A DNA stretch of 64,000 nt. It comes from Symsagittifera roscoffensis (Eukaryota > Xenacoelomorpha > Acoela > Convolutidae). Below are positions 1-9,355 of this stretch, piece after piece. Positions within the stretch are counted from its first letter, which is position 1, and the number at the start of each line of letters is the position of its first letter. Both the position numbers and the translations under genes were made by a program. Under the pieces are notes generated by a model that saw nothing but the letters and a program-made list of their open reading frames with translations, was not told the DNA's origin and made no database searches. The stretch is taken from the NCBI RefSeq assembly GCF_963678635.1, contig NC_087063.1, positions 39,570,759 to 39,634,758 on the forward strand, given 5' to 3'.

Positions 1-297
1 AAACTTTTTTTGCTCGTCGAACGACGCAATATGAAGCCACTAAGCCAATATGATATAGGCCGAAACTTATCAAGTCAAAAAAAAAAGAAAACGACAAAAA
101 ATTTCGAACATGACAGATATTTTATATCCCAGCAAGCACAAGATATATCTGTAGCGATAAAATGGTTGCTTAGAGGCTAGAACGAAATGAATGCAGATAA
201 AACTCATTAATCCTTTAAGGAAGTGAGTCCTGTGAACGAAGTGGGGAAAAAGTCTAGTACCCGATTGCAATACCCTTGCTTATCGCAAGGGTAAACA
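1..297. repeat. Family A repeat, right-hand part with terminal hairpin
   Basis: No gene. This stretch ends in a hairpin (271-294: CCCTTGC and GCAAGGG around a TTATC loop) preceded by an AAAAAGTCTAG...CCGATTGCA block. The same block plus hairpin ends the copies at about 1,312, 3,546, 19,246 and 63,246, so it marks the right terminus of a dispersed repeat called family A here. The copy is cut by the window edge. Confidence 0.6.
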
Positions 298-799
298 AAA
301 CTAATTCATTAAAACAGAAATCAAGCGGTGTTCGTATTATCAGGATTAACAGTAAACCTAGAAACTTCGAACATAACTAGTACATCTTGAACTTTTGGAT
401 CTTTTAAAAAGGTCAAAAATTTCAAATCATCCGAGAAAAGAGTTTATACTATCAGGGAAGATAAGCATGATTTCTGCAAAAGAAAAAGAAAATCCACATT
501 TTTAAAACACGCAATCTCCGAATTATAGGGAATTGAGAGGTAAAATTTCATTCAGATAACAATACAACAATTGTTTGTTAGCATAGAATTGTCCGAAACA
601 ATGAGGTATGGAAACGAAAAAGAATAAGGACAGCCGGTTGCTATGGAAGTAGCACAGAATGTTCCGTCCATATTCAGAAATACAGAGGCGAAGCTCCGCG
701 ATACAACGCAAGCGCTGCATTGCAAGCTAGCGAGTAGAAAATAAAACGGAAATGAAAAATCGGAAAAACAACCACAGTACTAAATCAACTTCTAAGATT
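298..799. other. Gene-free AT-rich stretch with a short dispersed motif
   Basis: No coding region is recognisable. A block at about 620-680 (AGCCGGTTGCT then AAGTAGCACAGA then TGTTCC) recurs at about 49,797-49,840. An 'agaggcgaagc' block near 665 recurs near 55,697. This shows that unnamed interspersed repeats fill the interval. Confidence 0.4.
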
Positions 800-1312
800 T
801 ACTACGCGGTCAATATGTCGAAAAAAGCGGGTAGATGCCCATTGAGCCGAAAATAGAAACAGTCATAAAAATTGTTGTCAAATAAAACCGAAAATTTCCT
901 GCCTTGTAAACGACGCAAAGTAAAGTAACTTCACCGATAAAACATGAGCCGAAACAATTTAGGTTCACTAAAACATTCAAGCGAAAAACAAAAAGGAAAA
1001 CCAATGAAAATATACAACACATAACAGCATTAAATCAAAAACATTTGTATCGACCATGAAAAATGCTGACTGCCCAACAAAATTTTCCCGGTTTGGTATT
1101 TAAGCCGACAATACACTAGCAGACAAACAAAAATCCGCCTATTCAAATTTTTACGAAACGAATTTTTTCAATTTCATACATACTGAAAGAAACAGGCACC
1201 GGCCGGGACTCAAACTGTTATTATTTACTGTCTTACCTTCAAGAAAAGTGGTCTACGGTAAAAAAAAAGTCTAGCTTCCGATTACAAGACAATTGCTCTC
1301 GCAAATGTAAAA
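800..1312. repeat. Family A repeat copy (tRNA-like B box, terminal hairpin)
   Basis: Shares with 2,850-3,546 and 62,590-63,246 the ordered blocks 'ttgagccg', 'tatttaagccgacaa', 'gcagacaaa', then a tRNA-like B box read on the minus strand (near 1,200-1,215, GTTTGAGTCCC), then the AAAAAAGTCTAG block and a decayed terminal hairpin (1,285-1,312). Dispersed non-coding element, possibly tRNA-derived. The tRNA fold itself is not intact. Confidence 0.6.
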
Positions 1313-1639
1313 AAAAAACAATATTTGAAACAAAATTTCATGTAAGATAATCAAAAGTTCTTAGGAATTTTTCAGCATTTTTTGGCTGTCCGTTAGAGAG
1401 TAGAGAGCGACGCTTTGAAATACTTGAAGTTTTCTCAAAGACGCAAAACTGGCGGCATCGTATCATGCTGAGCATGCGCAATCTAATTCATCTGGAAAAA
1501 ACCTTTTAGGTGGCCAGTAACGTCTCTTTTAATTGACCAACATTTGTCCCAGATAATTCCTTCAGGATCACTAACATGAGTGAGGCTTTTGCTGACGTTA
1601 TCTAAGTATGCTATCAACATGGAAGTAAAAAGGACCAAG

Positions 1640-2300
1640 TAGTTGATAGGAGTGAGTCTTATGAGACACCTGTGCGTACAATCCTAGACGTTGACGGAGC
1701 ATCCCTAAGAAAGGTTTGGCGACTACTCGGAGAATTTGATAACCATCCGGTTAAGCTTACCGGTACACTGGTGCCATGAAATCGATCCAAGATAAATAGA
1801 TGGCACAATGCCGAAAGCTTTAGATTACTCAAGCGTGGCCAAAACAAAAACAACTGTCCTTTGTTTCGGAAACTATCAAGATAAAGCCATATTGGGTGAT
1901 TGCATCGTCGAGAGCCATGTTGATGATCGGCTTTCGATATGTTTTGGTAAATTTTGGATAAATTAGACTCCAAAACTCCAACCGCTGGACTTTGAATTGT
2001 CGGTAAGATTGTCTATTTAAGTTCTTTATTAGGTTTTGGAAGTAGTACCACCTTTGAATTCTTTTATATTTGAGGAAAGATGCGGAACGATAGAGAGCGA
2101 TTGAAAACTTTTGTAAAAAAAAAGTAAATAGCTAACAGAACAATAGCTTTTAGATTAACTGTGTAGAGGCCGTCTGGTCCTAAGGCTTTTGACGCTTTCA
2201 TCATTTTAATAGTTTCCCACCCACCTCGAGTGGTATACAACTCAAAAGCTGATCTAGGTCTGATAGCCATCTTTTTGTTACTCGAAGAGCTTTGTTGCAT
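1640..2300 (-). pseudogene. Non-LTR retrotransposon reverse transcriptase fossil
   Basis: On the minus strand, translation of 2,300-2,064 contains KASKALGPDGL, a block found in the N-terminal part of jockey/RTE-type LINE reverse transcriptases. It is followed in another frame (about 2,050-1,870) by a proline-rich PxxK segment, LESNLSKI and ADHQHGSRR, which resembles the conserved QHGFR block. Several frameshifts and stops separate the pieces, and no motif-C YADD region is visible. It is a short, old, inactive fragment. The family assignment rests on these two blocks only. Confidence 0.55.
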
Positions 2301-2849
2301 TCATGTATTCTCAGTTTCTTGAATTGCACATAAAAAGCATTTTTGTTATCTCAGTTTCTACAGTTTATAGTTCGTCAAGATGCGTGTTCATTTATCGAAA
2401 CGTACTAAAAACAGCAAGCAAAACGCCAGTGGCCAGGACATCTATATTGAACTTAATCCGGAATGTCATTCCGACTGAAACGGCTTTTATATGATGTATC
2501 ACTGGACCCATTCCGCTGATTATTTGTGTTACCTGTTTTTGCTCTTTGAATTTTACGAAAAATTCAAGATTGGTGCTTTTTTGATAAAATTGACCCAACT
2601 TGAGAAAACTGGATCAATGGGAAAAAAAATAATTTCGATGGGAAATCTGATAATTAAATTCCATTTTCGAAATTAGCAATCGATCACGTTTTTCGTGACC
2701 TTTTTGCTGTTCGATAGTGGAGTTTATCCTATAAAACTTCAAAATGTTGTCTGGAAGGATGTTCTTTTTGCGGAAAACAGTTCCAGAAACCAATTCAACG
2801 GCGTTAAATGAAAATTTGTGAGCGAAAATAAAACAAGTGGCGATGAAAA
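2301..2849. other. No gene seen
   Basis: Short open frames of 60-70 codons exist on both strands, but none shows recognisable domains or codon bias. Nothing further can be supported. Confidence 0.4.
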
Positions 2850-3546
2850 ACTTTGAACTACAAATTCTATTCTGAGATTGTTAACGTTTTATACAATCCA
2901 AAGGAAAGCATATAAATGAAAGTTCTCTCGAACGACCCAAAATTAGTTGAATAAGCCGATAAAATATTAACCGAAATTTTTTTAGGCGAAAAATCAAAAA
3001 AGGAACTATACGAAGTCCAAGCTAGTAATACTACAAATTGGCGGAGTAAATTAGAACACAGTAAGCACTCGCAATTAAAACTGCATAAAACAAAAAAATC
3101 TAAAATGTGGTATTTAAGCCGACAAAACATAAGCAGACAAATATTACCCGACAATTTTTTGAAACGGAGAATTTACCGTTTGAAAAAAAGACAGGTTCTG
3201 GTCAGATTCGAATTGAATGCATTATGAACCAAGATACTAAGTGATTCTGATAAACAAGTTTTTAACCCAAAAAAGTCTATATTTCGACTGTAAAACAATT
3301 CAGAGATGTGTCAACTAAGCCGGCAATTTTATTTAAAACAGAATGTTTCCGGTTTGAAAAAAAAACAGGTCCTGGTCAGTTTTGAACCCAAGACCTTTGC
3401 CGCTCCAGGCGCATTCGTTACCTCCGGACAAAGAGTGCCGGAAACTCTTGAAGTTTGAAACCATTATGACCCAAGATAACGGTCTGTTTTAACACAAAAA
3501 AGCGTCATCATTCTGATTTGGTAACGCTTGTTAATCGCAAGCGTAA
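2850..3546. repeat. Family A repeat, two overlapping partial copies
   Basis: Contains 'tatttaagccgacaa' (about 3,110), 'gcagacaaa', two successive minus-strand tRNA-like B-box blocks (about 3,190 and 3,380, both followed by CCAGGACCTG/CCAGAACCTG and T runs) and two AAAAAAGTCTA or AAAAAAGCGTC blocks. It ends with a well-formed hairpin at 3,521-3,546 (ACGCTTG...CAAGCGT). It appears to be one copy nested in, or tandem with, another. Confidence 0.6.
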
Positions 3547-3689
3547 AGAAACCAAACGTCAAACGGCAAAAAAAAAAAAAAAATTGAGCGTGAACAAAAT
3601 TTAACTGAAAAGTTTTTTTTCCTAAAAAAAATAGGATTGATTAGGACTTCCACTTCCTCGTAATCGCGCCACGGACGCTCGGAAAACTA

Positions 3690-4640
3690 GTTGCCCAGCT
3701 TATGCTTATCTCAGATTTGGCCGTGTAGTTTTCGAAAAAAATGAAAAAACCGATCAAAATCGAAAAAGCTGGCTTTTCCTAAAATCACAAAATTTTCTCT
3801 ACTAAAGCATGGGAACGGTCTCCTATTCCACAACCTGATTTTAGATTGAATCCTGAATATCGGCTTTAGCTAGTAGCTTTCGAGAACAGTGATGAAATTT
3901 CTTTTAAAAAAACGGTAAAAACTTCAAATGGATTTTTCCGATGTCCATATCGGCTTTTTCTACAAAACAAATAAGGCGAAACAGATTACACAGGAAAAAC
4001 TCAAGCACGATGTTAGTTTGGATGAATTATCAACCTCAGAATCAGCAGGTTAGTCTTTGAGGAAAAAAAGATCTTTCCAAAAAACGGGAAAAGTTTCAAA
4101 AATTGTATTATTTCTAAGGCCATATTTTTTCAAAACGCAGGGCATAGCCGGACTCGCATACTTCGTTTTTTCTTCCGGTTCAACTCTTATTCTCCGATTT
4201 GGCAGGGTAGTTTTTGAGAAAAGACAAAAAAAATTAAAAAATTAACCAAAATGTCAAAAAATGGGCTTGTTTGAGACCATAAATTTTCTTCTTGAAAAGG
4301 AGAGATCCCATTGATTAGTTCTTTGGATATAACATTCATCTCAGATTTATGCATTTATTATTTGAGAAAATGAACAAATTCAAAATCAAATAAGTCAATA
4401 CTCCTAATGAAACTTTCGAAAGCCGCAGAACGTGGTGTAAACTGAAAAGAGACTAGCAAATTATGCAGGCACATAGAATAACAGCCAGTTTTTCCAATGA
4501 CACCATTATTTTGAAAATTGGTTCAGTCGTTTTCGAGAAAAAATGAAAAGTAACAAATCCCATACATTTTCATAACTTCTGTTGTTTTCAAACAGGACCT
4601 AACACTAGCCAAAAATAAACCAGCACTATATGCTATTAAG
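3690..4640. repeat. Family B: degenerate tandem units
   Basis: The motif 'ctcagatttgg...gtagttttcgagaaaa.tgaaaaa' recurs near 3,710, 3,860, 4,195, 4,340 and 4,515 with loose 150-190 bp spacing. The right end (4,436-4,620: 'gagactagcaaattatgcaggca' ... 'ccatacattttca' ... 'aaacaggacct') is matched at about 56,240-56,430. It is a non-coding degenerate tandem family with copies 50 kb apart. Confidence 0.5.
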
Positions 4641-5337
4641 TTACCTATGCCTAAATACGCTTAAATATGATGAAATTGAAATATATCAAAAGTGCCACTA
4701 ATGAGCACTTTTATTTGCGACTTGGGTTGAAAAAAAAGTATGTTCGTAATAATACACTTCGCTTCGCATGTGTAAAGACTGACTAACAATAAAACGGAGA
4801 AAAAATTGTATTAACTTTACAAACAAACCTTAATAGTCAAAAATCAACTAATGAGCGACGTTGAGGCAATGCCAGACATCTACCTCTGCTTTTAAGATAA
4901 AGGGGTTTTTTCAATCTGTTAATTCAAGTGCCATTCCCGCCGATAGAGGCCATTGCACCGATAACAATCACTAATTTTTTCAAGTATCAAACAATTAACA
5001 AATGAATCTTCAGAAAAACAGATTTTGAGGTATTTACAATATTATATTTTTAGACCAAACAGCTCAATTAAATCCAAGGCAAAAACCAACTTCATACTAT
5101 TTCAAACAATTGAACAGGAAGTCGCTATAAATCAAACAGTGCTATCCAAGCCAAAGAGGACTGCAGAAATACCCATGGCCACGATAACAGGTTGCAACTC
5201 AGTTTAGAAAAGTGTTGTATTTGTTCACTTTCATGGCTGATGTTTGAGCGTTGCGTAAATTTCTTTTGAATCATGATAAGTAATATATTTTTAATCTTTT
5301 AGTTGCACCATAAACGAGTTTGTGCAAATACCTTTGC
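4641..5337. other. Gene-free; possible repeat end near 4,690-4,800
   Basis: The segment 'gagcacttttatttgcgacttgggtt...cgtaataatacacttcgc' (about 4,700-4,770) resembles 9,125-9,193 beside the LINE insertion. It is therefore a dispersed repeat end. No coding region is recognised. The right part is presumably intergenic DNA downstream of the cytochrome b5 reductase gene. Confidence 0.4.
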
Positions 5338-5343
5338 TTTAAT
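5338..5343 (-). promoter_or_regulatory. Candidate polyadenylation signal (ATTAAA)
   Basis: On the minus strand an ATTAAA hexamer begins 45 nt past the TAA stop (5,388-5,390) of the reductase gene. This is a usual position for the common AAUAAA variant. No transcript evidence is available. Confidence 0.4.
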
Positions 5344-5387
5344 CCAAGGCATCAAATTGCTGGTAAAACAGCGTATCGTGCTTCACT

Positions 5388-6571
5388 TTAGTAAGGGAAT
5401 ATATTCTTGTAGCCGATATTTTCCAGGTTTTTAGTGCACGCTGTGATCATGGGTGGAGGTCCACACATCACAATCAGCACATCATCTCCAGGTGGAGGCA
5501 GGTGGTCTTTCATCATCTGTTCCGATACGAATCCAGTGTCGAATTCCCAGTCTTCGGGCGCATCTCTGTCAACTGTATACCACCTCTTGAATCGATTCGG
5601 CTGCTCCAGGGCCATGTCATCAATTTCGCCTCGTAGGAGAATGTCATTGGGTGACTGATTCGCGAAGATCATAGAGATATGTGTGTTGTCTTGCTTGTCA
5701 TAGAACATTTCTCTCACCAGCTGTAGCATAGGAGTGATCCCGGTTCCTCCAGCAATCATTCCAATTCGTCGATAGAAGAATCTTTGCGGCGGGCTCTGTT
5801 TATCGGGTTTGATAGCATAATGGCATCTGCCTTCGTACTCCAACAGACCGCCTGGACCTCGCACATCAATTGCATCTCCTATCACCAAATTGTCGAGGTA
5901 TTGGGACAATTTTCCTCCCTCTGGAAATCTAGGGTTGACACCTGCCTTGTACACTTTGATCACGAGGTCGAAAAACCCAAGATCTCGCTCACTCGAAACA
6001 GGAGTGTAAGGTCGGACAACCAAGTCGCCACCGATCCTGGCTGATAAGTAGCAGTGATAGCCAATGGGAAGACCCAGAGAATGTCCCGAAGGTAACTTAA
6101 ATCTAAACCTTCTCGTATCCGAGCTCAGCTCTTCCTTGTCTACAAGGACTACAGCGTGCTTAACTGTCTTTTCCTTGAGCAGCACCGGAGCTTTCTTGGT
6201 CTTTTTGGGAAACAAGAATATCTTGATGACGAATGCAGTCGATGCAAGGACGACAGCGCCTGCGACGCATAGTCCAATTGTAGTAACGTTGTTCGCCATA
6301 GTCAACTGAAAAAATCAAACACAGTTAAAACTAAAACAGCAAGTTCTGAGAAAGATCATGATTTTTCCACCAGCAAAACATTTAAATTTTACATTTCAGA
6401 AAAATCAACATATACTTGAATACTTGTAGACAAACTTAAATCTATTTAACAGCTGCTGAGATTATACTTCAGATTATACTATTCCTCCATCAATCATTGA
6501 CTAGAAGTTAACACGAAAAAAGATTGGCAAATTAAGTAGCTTACCGATGCCGAAGATTCGTTATCAGACAT
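5388..6571 (-). CDS. CYB5R: NADH-cytochrome b5 reductase, membrane-anchored, two coding exons
   Basis: A flavoprotein that passes electrons from NADH through FAD to cytochrome b5, used in fatty-acid desaturation and sterol synthesis. The main exon, 5,388-6,305, encodes about 305 residues. It has a hydrophobic anchor (residues 7-32), a basic stop-transfer KKTKK, the FAD-binding RPYT (98-101) and GGKLSQYL (130-137), the NADH-binding GGTGITPM (186-193) and CGPPPMI (281-287), and a C-terminus close to the family's usual aromatic end. An in-frame upstream exon is likely. ATG at 6,571-6,569 opens MSDNESSAS, ends at a GTAAGC donor (6,544) and joins a TTTTTTCAG acceptor (6,308-6,306) in phase, giving about 314 residues. 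The alternative is initiation at the internal ATG at 6,299. All key residues are intact and base composition is richer in GC than the surroundings, so this is a functional host gene. The exact paralogue (CYB5R2/R3-like) is not resolved. Confidence 0.93.
6306..6544 (-). other. Intron of the cytochrome b5 reductase gene
   Basis: A 239-nt predicted intron with a GTAAGC donor and a pyrimidine-rich TTTTTTCAG acceptor. Removing it joins the two coding segments in frame. The acceptor lies 6 nt before the second in-frame ATG (6,299), so it could alternatively be a trans-splice or 5' UTR acceptor. Confidence 0.6.
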
Positions 6572-7463
6572 AGGCACTGTCTAGAATGAGCGAATGAATG
6601 TTAGTTGAAACTAAAGCATTTAAATTCTTGTGAAGAGCAACTAAGTTACAGATCATGCAACCGTGAAAATAAAAGCTTAAGTTTACAGAACATATGCCAT
6701 GTATAAACAATCTCTACGGCAAAGCAAATAGTTTAAGTCATTTGAAAACTTTTGCAGTCAATTCTTTAACTTGCGTTCTTGAAAAAAACCATGCACAGAA
6801 CCAACAATAAGTAGGCCCTGAGAAACCAGTTTTCACGATTAAATGAAAGAAATGATTAAAATAGAAGGGCGGCCACCGTTAGTAGACATTAAAAGCGGCA
6901 TTAGGTATTTTATAAGGTAACCCTCCAATAATAAACTTTTCTTTTTTCTTATTCACGTCCCTATATGTAAGCTAGTAATTATTGTTCACAAAAAATAACT
7001 GAATCGATGATCATTTATAAATAAAGAGTCTTCCAAAACATTGCAATCTTTTCATGGGAATAACAAGAGTGATCAGTTAGTTGAAGATTTTTGCTTTCGC
7101 CTGATTGTAAAACAGTTTCTGTTGTAATTTTATATATAGCTACACTGACGATGGGCCCATTGGAAAGGGTCGTGGTTGGTCGAGATGCACGTCTGCTGTT
7201 GAATAAAAAAAAATTCTCAGAAAATTTTATGGGTGATAATTTCGCTCATTACTCGTTCATAATGAACCAATTCTTGAGCAGGTGTCAAATTTGACTGCCT
7301 TTTAATTTAAGAAATTTGACAAGAATAGTGGTAGCTCTTGAGAGTTACGATGCGAGCTTTAATTTGCCAAATATATTCGATTCCAATTGATGCTACTTAT
7401 GAATGACTCTTGATTTTGATTGACGAATGATTCACTTTTTTAATGCCAATTAACTAATGCTAC
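6572..7463. other. Upstream region of the reductase gene, no gene seen
   Basis: AT-rich non-coding DNA that should contain the promoter of the minus-strand reductase gene. A TTCTAG acceptor-like site lies 9 nt before the exon 1 ATG (6,581-6,583). No TATA box or further coding exon can be supported. Confidence 0.4.
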
Positions 7464-8052
7464 TATAGAGAGTTGCAAAAAGTTCGGACAGACAGAATTA
7501 ATTAAAAAGAGCAACTGTCTAGACATCAACGGAAACTAAAACTGAAATAAACATAACGTGGAAAGTTCATAAAGCAGAGTTACGAGATCTACTTAACAAT
7601 CCCCCTTTCAAGAAAGGGGAGGAGATCGTTACTGCGGGGTACTTGCAGCGAACTGTCGACCAATCAGAATGCAGCAAAATCCAAATTTACATACAATGCT
7701 CTTGTGCGAATTTACTGTTTTTATTTACAGGGGTGGAGATTCTTTAGTAGATACAATAGGGGGAGGGAGATTGTTAAGTAGATCCGAGTTTCGCTCAAAA
7801 CCTATAACCACGGCGGGCAATTGCATCCGAAGCTTCGAAAAGTTTTATAGTAAAACCTGGATGTTCATTGCAGTATTTAAAAATTAGGCTAGCATAATCA
7901 TTCGATAATCGACAATCTCGCAATTTTAATTCGGTCTGACAAAAAATTCAAGGTTGTTCGGCTTCAGATTTTGCATGTAAAAAAGCATCGAAAAGCACTG
8001 ATTGCTCATTTTAATTAGTTCTGTCTGTCCGAACTTTTTGCTACTAATTATA
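7464..8052. mobile_element. Tc1/mariner-like non-autonomous TIR element, copy 1 (left palindrome arm)
   Basis: About 589 bp, bounded by inverted termini. The left end is TATAGAGAGTTGC then AAAAAGTTCGGACAGACAG. The right end, read inverted, is TATAATTAGTAGC followed by the same sequence. The AAAAAGTTCG terminus with TA at each border is typical of Tc1/mariner-type elements. There is no transposase frame, so it is a MITE. It is repeated in reverse orientation at 8,118-8,726. Confidence 0.7.
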
Positions 8053-8117
8053 ATTAATGACACAGAAGCCAAGCTTTAATTCGCAAACACTAGCGAGAAC
8101 ACGATAGGAAGAAGCTC
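8053..8117. other. Spacer at the centre of the palindrome
   Basis: 65 bp of sequence separating the two opposed element copies. It shows no feature of its own. Confidence 0.6.
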
Positions 8118-8726
8118 TATAATTAGTAGCAAAAAGTTCGGACAGACAGAATTAATTAAAATGAGCATTCAGTACTTTTCGACGCTTTTTTGCATGCAAA
8201 ATCAGAAGCCGACCAACCTTGAATTTTTTGTCAGACCAAATTCAAAATGCGAGATTGTCGGTTATCCGATGATTATGCTAGCCTAATTTTTAAATACTGC
8301 GATGAACATCCAGATTTTACTATAAAACAGCTCGACGCTTCGGATGCAATTGCCCGCCGTGGTTATAGAATTTGAGCGAAACTCGGATCTACTTAACAAT
8401 CTCAACCCCCCCCCCCCCCCCTCCCTTCCCCTATTGTATTTACTAAATAATATCTACCCCTGTAAATAAAAACAGTAAATTCGCACTAGAGCATTGTATG
8501 TTAACTCGAATTTTGCTGCATTCTGATTGGTCGAAAGTTCGCTGCCAGTAATCTAATTAACAATCTCCTCCCCTTTCTTGAAAGTGGGGATTGTTAAGTA
8601 GATCCCGTAACTCTGCTTTATGAACTTTCGATGTTATGTTTATTTCAGTTTTAGTTTCAGTTGATGTCTAAACAGTTGCTCTTTTTAATTATTTCTGTCT
8701 GTCCGAACTTCTTGCAACTCTCTATA
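8118..8726. mobile_element. Tc1/mariner-like non-autonomous TIR element, copy 2 (right palindrome arm)
   Basis: Near-identical inverted copy of 7,464-8,052. The two arms match from outer TATAGAGAG/CTCTCTATA ends to inner TATAATTAG/CTAATTATA ends, forming a palindrome of about 1.26 kb. A run of about 16 C residues near 8,406-8,421 replaces the GGGGGAGGG stretch of the other arm and may be unstable. Confidence 0.7.
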
Positions 8727-8755
8727 TAAAGTTCTATAAGAAAAAGTAAAAATAA

Positions 8756-8880
8756 GCCTCGAGTTTGCTACGTCTCGGATTCGATCTGAAATCGGCTGCC
8801 TCTCAGATTTGATGCGTCTCGGAAATCGGCTACGTCTCCGAGCTGATACGTTTCGATTCGACCTGCGACCTAGATATTAT
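8756..8880. repeat. Short degenerate tandem repeat (ctacgtctcgg motif)
   Basis: The motif 'gctacgtctcgg', alternating with 'attcgatctgaaatcgg'-like blocks, recurs about four times with roughly 30-bp spacing, with substitutions. Non-coding. Confidence 0.45.
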
Positions 8881-8939
8881 GAAACTCACTCACTGAAAAC
8901 TCAGCCACGGACGCCTAAAAAAACTAGCCTCGAATAAAG

Positions 8940-9120
8940 CAGAGAACAGATGCTGTTAAATTTCCAAAGCTACAGATCGTGATTATATTAACAATGAAGA
9001 AATTTTTGCTAAAAAGTAAACTTCAAACGTTTTCGCAACTATGTGCATCGTCAGGATTTTTACAATAAACTACTCTAAATGACGATAAAACATCAATTTA
9101 TATTAACAATGCCACCACAA
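8940..9120 (-). mobile_element. Solo pseudo-LTR remnant of a Penelope-like element (PLE2 type)
   Basis: The sequence around 8,985-9,110 closely matches 24,450-24,560 next to a recognisable PLE body, including 'aaaaagtaaa.ttcaaac', 'tgtgcatcgtcagga' and 'ctaaatgacgat.aaacatcaattta'. No PLE coding sequence follows, so this is a stranded terminal repeat. Confidence 0.55.
8999..9065 (-). ncRNA. Hammerhead-like ribozyme core in the PLE2-type pseudo-LTR
   Basis: On the minus strand: CTGACGA (9,054-9,048), a TGCAC...GTTGC stem II, GAAA (9,034-9,031), then AAC-GTTTGAA-GTT, a 3-bp stem III with a 7-nt loop. This is the order of a hammerhead catalytic core. Hammerheads are established in Penelope-like element termini. 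In the copy at 24.5 kb the stem III pair C-G is replaced by U-A, which supports pairing. Stem I pairing is weak by eye, so activity is uncertain. Confidence 0.5.
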
Positions 9121-9193
9121 AAGTGAACACTTTTATTGAACACTTTTACTTGCGAGTTAGGTTAGAAACAAGGTTCGCACTAATACATTACGC

Positions 9194-9268
9194 TGATGAC
9201 TATTGTAATTAACTTATTGTCTACCGTTCAAACAGCAAATACAAAACAGCATACTACTACTACTACTA
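9194..9268. repeat. Long direct duplication flanking the LINE, left copy
   Basis: The 57 bp from TGATGACTATTG to AAACAGCAT, followed by a TAC triplet run, reappear at 13,927-14,016 with one substitution. The two copies bracket the LINE exactly, so a long target-site duplication is the simplest reading. Confidence 0.65.
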
Positions 9269-9355
9269 ATAATAATAATAATAATAATAAAACAGAATTT
9301 AGGATACATCCATGGGAGTTAGCTCCCCAATCAAGTTTATGAGATCAATCATATT

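Noticed and set aside
5434..6309. Plus-strand frames across the reductase gene
   Set aside because: Shadow frames. The minus strand carries all the conserved flavoenzyme motifs.
8406..8421. Poly-C run as a functional element
   Set aside because: The other palindrome arm has a different G-rich stretch at the same place. Homopolymer slippage or sequencing error is enough to explain it.
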